The notes under the pieces are model-generated. The model did no database searches. It saw nothing but the letters and a program-made list of their open reading frames with translations, and was not told the DNA's origin. A stretch of 6,026 nucleotides of DNA from Acidobacteriaceae bacterium (lineage in GTDB: Bacteria; Acidobacteriota; Terriglobia; Terriglobales; Acidobacteriaceae): positions 1 through 6,026 of the forward strand of contig DAHUXF010000193.1 in the NCBI GenBank assembly GCA_027307295.1. The letters run 5' to 3'. This document shows positions 1-5,209 of this stretch, piece after piece. Each line of letters starts with the position of its first letter. Positions within the stretch are counted from its first letter, which is position 1. A program made the translations under genes and the position numbers.

Positions 1-321
1 TCGGATTTCCAGGGCATACAGTTCCAACTGGCGCAGATGGCGACTGAGATTGAGGCCGTGCGCATGATGGTCTACAACGCCGCCCGTATGAAGGATGCCC
101 GCATGAATTTTGTGAAGGAAGCCGCCATGACCAAGCTGTTTGCTTCGCAGGTAGCCGAACGCGTTGCTTCTCTTGCGGTGGAGATTTATGGCGGCTATGG
201 ATTTACCAAGGATTACCCGGTGGAGAAATATTTCCGCGACGCAAAAATTGGCAAAATCTACGAAGGCACGTCAAACATGCAGCTGCAAACCATCGCCAAG
301 ATGCTGTTGGGCGGCAAATAA
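1..321 (+). CDS. acyl-CoA dehydrogenase, C-terminal part (5' end outside window)
   Basis: This flavoenzyme removes hydrogen from the alpha-beta carbons of an acyl-CoA and passes the electrons to electron-transfer flavoprotein, in the cytoplasm, during fatty-acid or branched-chain amino-acid breakdown. The open frame runs in from base 1 and shows 106 residues, so roughly the last quarter of a usual 380-residue protein is present. It covers the C-terminal helical domain. Typical marks are QFQLAQMATEIEA near the left edge, YGGYGF followed by DYPVEKYFRDAKI, and IYEGTSNMQ close to the end. In short- and medium-chain enzymes the glutamate of IYEGT is the catalytic base; here its codon is at 262-264. 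The later in-frame ATG at 37 is an internal methionine, not a start. The C-terminus is family-like and intact. Short-chain (butyryl-CoA type) specificity is the most likely, but the substrate cannot be fixed from this part. Confidence 0.95.
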   Translation, partial: SDFQGIQFQLAQMATEIEAVRMMVYNAARMKDARMNFVKEAAMTKLFASQVAERVASLAVEIYGGYGFTKDYPVEKYFRDAKIGKIYEGTSNMQLQTIAKMLLGGK

Positions 322-340
322 AACCTGCAAATACGGAACC

Positions 341-375
341 CCGCTGATTCGAGTTAACCAACATTGAATCAGCGG
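341..375 (+). terminator. hairpin after the acyl-CoA dehydrogenase gene, probable terminator
   Basis: The arms CCGCTGATTC (341-350) and GAATCAGCGG (366-375) pair perfectly over 10 bases. A G-T and an A-T pair can extend the stem inward, leaving a loop of about 11 bases. The hairpin begins 19 bases after the TAA at 319-321. Only three T residues follow (376-378), so it is a weak intrinsic terminator by sequence, though placement and stem length suit one. Confidence 0.6.
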
Positions 376-432
376 TTTACACCCCGTGGTTACCTCATTC
401 GTTATGGCCCCTCCGATTGTCTGGAAGATTAA

Positions 433-452
433 GCTGGTTTAAACTAACCAGC
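433..452. promoter_or_regulatory. 20-base inverted repeat upstream of the 529-residue protein gene
   Basis: GCTGGTT (433-439) and AACCAGC (446-452) are perfect inverted arms around a 6-base AT-rich spacer. The repeat lies about 55 bases before the TTG start and directly upstream of the candidate -35 element. That is a usual place for a dimeric regulator to bind. It has no T-run and is not terminator-like. I cannot match it to a known operator, so the regulatory role is inference. Confidence 0.35.
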
Positions 453-454
453 AA

Positions 455-483
455 TTGCGGCTACTCATTCCCCTGGAAATACT
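455..483 (+). promoter_or_regulatory. weak candidate sigma-70 type promoter
   Basis: TTGCGG (455-460) and AATACT (478-483) are separated by 17 bases. They match the consensus hexamers at 3 of 6 and 4 of 6 positions. Transcription would start near 490, giving a short leader that still includes the ribosome binding site at 492-497. The match is modest; the call depends mainly on the spacing and the place between the upstream hairpin and the gene start. Confidence 0.25.
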
Positions 484-491
484 AAAACCTT

Positions 492-497
492 AAGGAG
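492..497 (+). promoter_or_regulatory. Shine-Dalgarno site deciding a TTG start at 507
   Basis: AAGGAG lies 9 bases before TTG 507. It is the only good site near the beginning of this frame. The first in-frame ATG codes for Met65, inside a continuous helical segment. This supports initiation at TTG. Confidence 0.75.
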
Positions 498-506
498 CAG
501 GTTACA

Positions 507-2096
507 TTGGGCCAGGACCCTCTTCAGGAACTACAGGATTTAAGAACCGTCCACACGTTTTATCTTGGATTGCTCGAAAAATCTCTTGGGCACAGTGTGC
601 CTGTTCCTGCCGAAATCAAAAACGCGGATGGTACGCCGGACGGCGCATCCGAACTGGTCCGCCATTTAAAGTGGTGGCTTGATCTGCTGGACCTGGCCAT
701 GGCTCCTCCTCTGGTGCGCGATGCGTTGAAGACGGTACCGGATGGATTTGAAACAGCGCACGCGCTTCTTCGCTATCTCAGCACCAAGGCATCGCGGCGG
801 ACCGGGGACCGTGACAAAACCGACTGCATCATCACTTATCTGTTTCGCACCCCTCCTACGGAGCAGAAAACCACAGCGGTCTGGAAGCGGCCTGAGGTGG
901 ATAGCGCCTATGCGTTCATTTCCCAGGCGTCACTGGCATTTGAAGCGGAGTTATACCGCGCTTTGGGAGATGTCTCCTGCGAATCCATGCCGCAGGAACA
1001 TGTGAAGCTGTTGCAGGAGTTTGAATATCTTTACCAGGAGCTGGAAGAATTCAGGCATTTCGACCAGATCATTGATTCCAACATCGTGCAGCGGGTCCGC
1101 GAACTGAAACATTCGCTCGGCAATTCGTTTTATCATCCTGACGCGCTGGCCAGCATGGCGGTATGGAATGACGTGTTTGGCCGTAAGTTCGACGAGCTTT
1201 TCCACGATGCCGCGGTGCAGATCAAGACGTTTGCAGAAACCGTGCAGCGCGAAGGCGGCAGCATTCTTTCCCGCGTGGATGGCGACATCACAATCAAGAA
1301 CCTGAGCGAAGTTGAAACCGACCAGATTCTCGCCGAAGACTACCATTCCGCCCAGGATGAGTTCCGCAAGGTTTCCAGGTACAAGAAGGCTGTGGACAAC
1401 AAGCGTCCGGGCCGCACGTCGCCCGGTGCTCTACCCCGTCAAACCGGAACACAGCCGCCGCCGGCGCCTGCGCCGCGTCCCACCATTCCGCCGATGCAGC
1501 CAGGGCCTTCCAGCAATGCGCCGGCGCAAACAGGGACTGCGCGGCCGCAAAGCGACGTGCCATCATACCCCTTGCAGGCTGAAGTGCTGGCGGTCGCTCC
1601 CTCCCAGGCGGTACACAATGCCGTGCAGGAAGGAAAGATTCAGGCCGCCCGGCTGGCAATCAAGGAACATGTTCGCGTCACCGATTCCCGGGTTACAGCC
1701 AGTTTTGCCATTAAGAATACAAAAATCATGCTGTCTCCCGCCGAGATTGAATCCTTCAAAGCGGATTATCAGGGCGAGAAAAGCTTCCGCTCGGACTATG
1801 CCGGCATGATGATGACGATTGTGGCGTATCTTGCGCGCATGGTAGCTGAGGTGGAGGAATACAACCTCAAGGCTACATCAGCCTATTTGTGGAAGCCACA
1901 CGCCGATGCCCTGGGATATCTGGTAAGTACGCTGGAACGGCTGAGCATGGAGGCCTCGCAAGTCATGGCAGTCGCCCGCGCGCGTGGGCTTGCCGATAAA
2001 GCCTCTGCTCTCCAGGCCTCGCTCGACAAATTGCGCGAATATGCCAAGACCGTCTCGCAGACGCTGCACTCCGCAAATCAGAACCACAAGGTCTAA
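507..2096 (+). CDS. unrecognised 529-residue cytoplasmic protein with Pro-rich linker
   Basis: I do not recognise this protein. Translation starts at TTG 507 behind AAGGAG and gives 529 residues. There is no signal peptide or membrane segment, so it should be cytoplasmic. Residues 1 to about 295 are rich in charged and hydrophobic residues in helix-like patterns, for example HVKLLQEFEYLYQELEEF near 165-182. Residues about 300-356 form a linker full of Pro, Ala, Gly, Thr and Gln, with a PPPAPAPRP run near 317-325. Residues about 357-529 are again strongly helical, with an MMM run near 434-436 and a Leu/Ala heptad-like end near 470-520. I see no nucleotide-binding loop, catalytic triad, zinc ligands or DNA-binding motif. 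The two-part layout suggests an adaptor or scaffold, which is inference only. The next gene follows after 71 bases on the same strand. The shape and codon pattern indicate a real gene; only the function is open. Confidence 0.85.
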   Translation: MGQDPLQELQDLRTVHTFYLGLLEKSLGHSVPVPAEIKNADGTPDGASELVRHLKWWLDLLDLAMAPPLVRDALKTVPDGFETAHALLRYLSTKASRRTGDRDKTDCIITYLFRTPPTEQKTTAVWKRPEVDSAYAFISQASLAFEAELYRALGDVSCESMPQEHVKLLQEFEYLYQELEEFRHFDQIIDSNIVQRVRELKHSLGNSFYHPDALASMAVWNDVFGRKFDELFHDAAVQIKTFAETVQREGGSILSRVDGDITIKNLSEVETDQILAEDYHSAQDEFRKVSRYKKAVDNKRPGRTSPGALPRQTGTQPPPAPAPRPTIPPMQPGPSSNAPAQTGTARPQSDVPSYPLQAEVLAVAPSQAVHNAVQEGKIQAARLAIKEHVRVTDSRVTASFAIKNTKIMLSPAEIESFKADYQGEKSFRSDYAGMMMTIVAYLARMVAEVEEYNLKATSAYLWKPHADALGYLVSTLERLSMEASQVMAVARARGLADKASALQASLDKLREYAKTVSQTLHSANQNHKV

Positions 2097-2113
2097 CGCG
2101 GCGCAACGCCGCG
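2097..2113 (+). terminator. GC-only hairpin directly after the stop codon
   Basis: CGCGGCG (2097-2103) and CGCCGCG (2107-2113) pair perfectly around a CAA loop, starting at the base after the TAA. No T-tract follows, so it is not a classical intrinsic terminator. It may protect the 3' end of the message or cause pausing between this gene and the peptidase gene. Chance formation in GC-rich sequence is possible. Confidence 0.35.
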
Positions 2114-2167
2114 GTGCAAATGGTATCCTTCTGCCGTTGAAAATCTCTGGAGAGGCCGGCCACACGC

Positions 2168-3841
2168 ATGAAAAAACTCTTTTCGCTCTTCGCCGCAGGA
2201 ATGATTGCCTTGAGCGCTTATGCTCAACCAACAACCACACTGAAACCGGTGGTCGCCATCAGCGGCCTCGAAAGCGCAGGGGGCGGCTCCACTTCCCCTG
2301 CAGAGGCCCACTTTGACGGCAAGAGTTGGTGGAATTATGTGAAAGTGCTGGCCTCTGATGACATGGAAGGGCGCGAGACCGGAAGCCCCGGCCTGCACAA
2401 AGCGCAGGAGTATGTTGTTGAGCAGTTGAAGCGAGCGGGGCTGGAGCCGGCAGGCACAAAGGGCTTTTACCAGCCTGTGCATTTTGTGTCGCGGCAGATC
2501 ATAGAAAAAGATTCCAGCCTGACGCTGGTCCACAAGGGGGCCATTGCACCTCTTACGCTGGGTGAGGACGCCATCTTCAGCACGCGCATTGACCTGGCTC
2601 CCACCATGGAAGCGCCCCTGGTGTTTGCCGGGTATGGTTTGAGCGTGCCAGAGAATAACTATGACGATCTGGCTGGTCTGGACCTGCACGGGAAAGTCGC
2701 GGTCATTGTGGCCGGAGCGCCGGAAGAGATTCCCGGAGCGCTGGCATCGCATTACCAGTCTGCCGGGGAGCGCTGGAAGGCGCTGCACAAAGCCGGCGCT
2801 GTGGGAGTGATTACCATCCTGAATCCTAATGCGATGGACATCCCGTGGTCGCGCATCTCGGCCAATCGTGCGCATCCGAACATGGCGCTGAAAGGCGCGG
2901 AGTTCGACGAAACTGCGGGACAAGAGTTGGCAGTGGCATTTAATCCTGAAAAAGCAGCCAAGCTATTCGAAGACTCTGGCCATACGTGGCAGGAGATCCT
3001 CAATCTTGCAAAAGAGCGCAAGCCCCTGCCCAGGTTTCCGCTAGCCAGTACCATTAAAGCCCGTGCGGCGGTGAACCGGAAAGAAGTTGAATCGGCCAAC
3101 CTGGTGGCGTTGCTCCCCGGCGCTGATCCAAAGCTAAAGGATGAATACGTGGTGCTCTCCGCGCATCTTGACCATATAGGAATTGGAGAGCCGATCAATG
3201 GCGACCGCATTTATAACGGCGCCATGGACAACGCTTCCGGCAGCGCCGTGCTGCTGGATGTATTGCGCACGTTGAAACCCAGGACGCTCAAGCGGTCCCT
3301 GCTCTTCGTGTTTGTTACCGCAGAAGAAAAAGGCCTGCTTGGTTCGCGGTATTTCACTGACCATCCCACGGTGAAACCGGGATCGATGATCGCGAATATC
3401 AATATCGACATGTTCCTGCCCATTGTCCCGCTCAAAGTTTTGACCGTATATGGCCTGGCGGAATCCGAGCTGGGCGATATGGCGCGTGAGGTCGCGCAGG
3501 CCCAGGGAGTGAACGTGCAGCCGGACCCTGAGCCGCAGCGCAACTCCTTCATCCGCAGCGACCAGTACAATTTTATCCGCCATGGCGTGCCTGCGCTGGC
3601 CATGAAAGTTGGGTTTGAAAAAGGATCGCCGGAGCAGGACCTGTTCAAAGCCTGGCTGACGCAGCGCTATCATGCACCATCCGACGATCTGGACCAACCT
3701 GTGGAACTGGCAGCTGCGGGCAAGTATGAAGACGTGATTCGCGGATTGCTGATCCGGTCCGCGGATGATCAGCATCGGCCCCAATGGAAAGCCAACAGCT
3801 TTTTCCGCCGTTATGCTCCCATCGCCTCACGCGGCCAGTAA
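2168..3841 (+). CDS. secreted M28-family zinc aminopeptidase with PA domain
   Basis: This is an exported metallopeptidase that probably takes single amino acids from peptide N-termini, using two zinc ions. Start ATG 2168 follows GGAGAGG (2149-2155) by 12 bases. The signal peptide is residues 1-19 (MKKLF, hydrophobic core, then SAYA before Gln20), so signal peptidase I cleavage and periplasmic or outside location are likely. Residues about 145-285 look like a PA (protease-associated) domain: FAGYGLSVP near 153, then GKVAVIVAG near 175. The peptidase domain starts near 305. Expected M28 zinc ligands and catalytic residues are all present: His333 in SAHLDH, bridging Asp354 in GAMDNASG, Glu386 (general base) and Glu387 in TAEEKG, Asp414 in NINIDM, His502 in RYHAPSDD. 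The length of 557 suits PA-containing bacterial members. Exact substrate preference cannot be read. The gene may be read together with the upstream one, as I found no good promoter in the 71-base gap. Confidence 0.95.
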   Translation: MKKLFSLFAAGMIALSAYAQPTTTLKPVVAISGLESAGGGSTSPAEAHFDGKSWWNYVKVLASDDMEGRETGSPGLHKAQEYVVEQLKRAGLEPAGTKGFYQPVHFVSRQIIEKDSSLTLVHKGAIAPLTLGEDAIFSTRIDLAPTMEAPLVFAGYGLSVPENNYDDLAGLDLHGKVAVIVAGAPEEIPGALASHYQSAGERWKALHKAGAVGVITILNPNAMDIPWSRISANRAHPNMALKGAEFDETAGQELAVAFNPEKAAKLFEDSGHTWQEILNLAKERKPLPRFPLASTIKARAAVNRKEVESANLVALLPGADPKLKDEYVVLSAHLDHIGIGEPINGDRIYNGAMDNASGSAVLLDVLRTLKPRTLKRSLLFVFVTAEEKGLLGSRYFTDHPTVKPGSMIANINIDMFLPIVPLKVLTVYGLAESELGDMAREVAQAQGVNVQPDPEPQRNSFIRSDQYNFIRHGVPALAMKVGFEKGSPEQDLFKAWLTQRYHAPSDDLDQPVELAAAGKYEDVIRGLLIRSADDQHRPQWKANSFFRRYAPIASRGQ

Positions 3842-3867
3842 GTAGAACTAGCTCCCGGAGAAAGTGC

Positions 3868-3890
3868 CCCTGCCTTTATTAACGGCAGGG
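3868..3890 (+). terminator. hairpin after the aminopeptidase gene, possible terminator
   Basis: CCCTGCC (3868-3874) and GGCAGGG (3884-3890) form a perfect 7-base stem around a 9-base AT-rich loop, 26 bases after the TAA at 3839-3841. The sequence that follows (CCTTGATCTG) has no T-run, so it is a weak or factor-assisted terminator at best. The position supports the call. Confidence 0.45.
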
Positions 3891-4295
3891 CCTTGATCTG
3901 GGGGTTACGTATATGCGAAGTTCCTGAGTATCGAAGGTACACATCGCTGCCGCCCATCTTCCCCGCTCTAATGGGCAGGACGGCCAGTTCCCGCTGCATG
4001 TACCAGTGGTCCCAACAACCTCATTCAAATACAAAACCAAAACTTCATGCTCTTGCGTGAAGAAGCTGATATTAAACCGCTTATGTTGTTCTGCATGACT
4101 ACATAGATAAACACAAATTTGTCGCGACAAAAGCAGTGTTTGAGCTCCGCCCCAAGGATGCATCAGTCATTTCCGCACGAAAGTCCGTAGCCTTTCTGCT
4201 TGCCTGAATTGCTTCATCTCAGGGCTTTGTCGTAATCCAAAATGGCCCGTTCACCGTTAGAGTTAGCCTGCCCACTTTATCCAGACCATGCCCTG
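3891..4295. other. non-coding stretch with nested inverted repeats
   Basis: About 400 bases here carry no gene I can support. Readable frames are short, lack ribosome binding sites and have no family resemblance. The first part contains nested inverted repeats: outer arms GGTACA (3936-3941) and TGTACC (3999-4004) enclose GCCCAT (3952-3957) and ATGGGC (3971-3976). A hairpin follows at 4043-4062 (CTTCATG with CGTGAAG, one G-T pair). Positions about 4020-4135 are clearly richer in A and T than the flanking genes, as expected for a promoter region of the lipoprotein gene, yet I could not pick a good -35/-10 pair. A regulatory region, an untranslated leader or a small structured RNA are all possible. 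Confidence 0.5.
4118..4131. promoter_or_regulatory. perfect 14-base palindrome, operator-like
   Basis: TTTGTCGCGACAAA reads identically on both strands. It sits in the AT-rich part of the gap, about 177 bases before the lipoprotein start. Gapless palindromes of this size are typical of dimeric repressor sites such as those of TetR-type regulators, but no regulator gene is in the window and I do not know this exact sequence as an operator. Binding is inference. Confidence 0.35.
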
Positions 4296-4302
4296 AAGGA
4301 GG
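4296..4302 (+). promoter_or_regulatory. strong Shine-Dalgarno site deciding a TTG start at 4308
   Basis: AAGGAGG is a full match to the anti-SD complement and lies 5 bases before the in-frame TTG 4308. The ATG at 4242 in the same frame has no such site (it is preceded by AATCCAAA). The first residues read from 4308 form a lipoprotein signal peptide, which settles the choice. Confidence 0.85.
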
Positions 4303-4307
4303 CTGAC

Positions 4308-5111
4308 TTGCGTCCCTGGATTGCTTCGTTTTCCTTGGTTTTTGCTGTTACCCTGATTCTCACGTCGTGCGGCGGCAATACCTCTACTTCTACCCTGGCG
4401 AGCCGTACGCCTGCTCCCACTCCCGCTCCCACTCCAACTCCAGGCACAACGCCGAGCAGCACCGTAATTAACAATGTCCAACAATCGCCCTGGCTGACCT
4501 GCGGCAATTGCGGCAATGACGGCGCATCCGGGCCAACAGCCGCTTACTGGGACACGCTGGGCATCAATTCTCCGAGTGAAGATGGAGCGGCCACGCAGTT
4601 CTCTATTGCCGCAACTGTGCCTTACACCAATGGATACTTCTATCAAAGGCACACCCCGGTCACTACGCAGATCGCTGCGCTCAGCTATGAATTTGACTTG
4701 TATATTCCAGCCGGATCGGAAACCCTGCCGCAGGGCATTGAATTTGAATGCCAGCAAATCCTGAATGGATGGGTCTATAACTTTGGCTGGCAGGCGCTTT
4801 ATACCGGCAAACAGTGGCGCATTTTTGATTATGGGCTGAAGCACTGGGATTCTACCGGAATCACCTTCACGCCATTCACTCCAGGGACATGGCACCACAT
4901 TGTGGCGGAATACCACAATGACACCACTGCTCATACGGTGCTGCATGATGCGCTTACTGTCGATGGAGTGCGCTATCCGGTGAACATAACGCACAATGCG
5001 TTTTTCTCCGGCACGCCGAATAACCAGTTCACCAACGCCGTACAACTGGACAGCAACAGCACCGCCGCGCCCTACAGCGTATATGTGGACAAGATGAAGA
5101 TCACATACTAG
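4308..5111 (+). CDS. lipoprotein with probable concanavalin-like jelly-roll domain, function unknown
   Basis: From TTG 4308 the protein has 267 residues. It begins with a lipoprotein signal: Arg2, hydrophobic residues about 4-18, and lipobox LTSC with lipid-bearing Cys21. The next residues are GGN, with no Asp at +2. Residues about 34-45 are a Thr/Pro/Ala linker that holds the domain away from the membrane. The rest (about 53-267) is rich in Trp, Tyr, Phe, Thr and Asn with alternating beta-strand patterns. Landmarks are WLTCGNCG (Cys65, Cys68), YEFDLYIP near 127-134, GIEFECQQ at 143-150 and TWHHIVAEYH near 194-203; the last strand ends DKMKITY. This pattern resembles secreted concanavalin/laminin-G-like domains common in Acidobacteriota. 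Carbohydrate binding is plausible, but no GH16-type ExDxxE catalytic motif is present. A start at ATG 4242 would add 22 residues in front of the signal peptide and spoil it. No gene partner is evident. Confidence 0.85.
   Translation: MRPWIASFSLVFAVTLILTSCGGNTSTSTLASRTPAPTPAPTPTPGTTPSSTVINNVQQSPWLTCGNCGNDGASGPTAAYWDTLGINSPSEDGAATQFSIAATVPYTNGYFYQRHTPVTTQIAALSYEFDLYIPAGSETLPQGIEFECQQILNGWVYNFGWQALYTGKQWRIFDYGLKHWDSTGITFTPFTPGTWHHIVAEYHNDTTAHTVLHDALTVDGVRYPVNITHNAFFSGTPNNQFTNAVQLDSNSTAAPYSVYVDKMKITY
4407..4442 (+). repeat. short tandem coding repeat for a Thr-Pro/Ala-Pro linker
   Basis: Six-base units of the type GCTCCC-ACTCCC and ACTCCA are repeated, coding for alternating Thr-Pro and Ala-Pro pairs. 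The stretch lies between the lipid-bearing Cys and the folded domain. Such tracts act as stiff spacers in exported proteins and can change in length by slippage in steps of six bases, which keeps the frame. Confidence 0.7.
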
Positions 5112-5145
5112 TAAACAGCCTGTTTGCATGGCACGCTGCGTCCCG

Positions 5146-5179
5146 AAAAAAAGCGGCGAAGCAGATTGCATTCGCCGCT
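5146..5179 (-). terminator. intrinsic terminator of the convergent TIGR03118-type gene
   Basis: AGCGGCGAA (5152-5160) and TTCGCCGCT (5171-5179) make a perfect 9-base stem; two inner G-C pairs are possible with one bulged base. On the minus strand the stem is followed at once by six T residues (A 5146-5151 on plus), the classical form. It begins about 30 bases after the minus-strand stop. On the plus strand no T-run follows, so it serves the lipoprotein gene less well. Confidence 0.85.
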
Positions 5180-5209
5180 GAAGAGCAACTTAAAAAGAAG
5201 TTGACTGCG

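Noticed and set aside
37..39. ATG as the start of a 94-residue protein
   Set aside because: The acyl-CoA dehydrogenase frame and its family pattern continue upstream to base 1, so this is an internal Met.
2093..2923. 276-residue minus-strand frame opposite the aminopeptidase gene
   Set aside because: It lies fully over the signal peptide and PA domain of a clearly recognised gene and shows no domain of its own.
3134..3784. 216-residue minus-strand frame opposite the M28 catalytic region
   Set aside because: The plus strand here codes the conserved metal ligands; the minus frame is a codon-bias shadow.
4086..4113. TTGTTC and TAAACA as a promoter for the lipoprotein gene
   Set aside because: The hexamer matches are too poor (the -10 matches at about 3 of 6) to choose it over other AT-rich words nearby.
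3879..4163. 94-residue minus-strand frame in the long gap
   Set aside because: No good ribosome binding site, no recognisable domain, Cys-rich composition, and it crosses the hairpin at 3868-3890 and the palindrome. I treat the stretch as non-coding, with some doubt.
4263..5171. 302-residue minus-strand reading frame opposite the lipoprotein gene
   Set aside because: It is longer than the plus-strand gene, but it has no family resemblance, is rich in Arg and Cys as shadow frames are, and starts inside the terminator hairpin. The plus strand has the ribosome binding site, lipoprotein signal and linker.
5186..5203. CAACTT / AAGTTG inverted repeat with A-rich loop
   Set aside because: Only a 6-base AT-rich stem with no T-run behind it; the adjacent 9-base hairpin with T-tract explains termination better.
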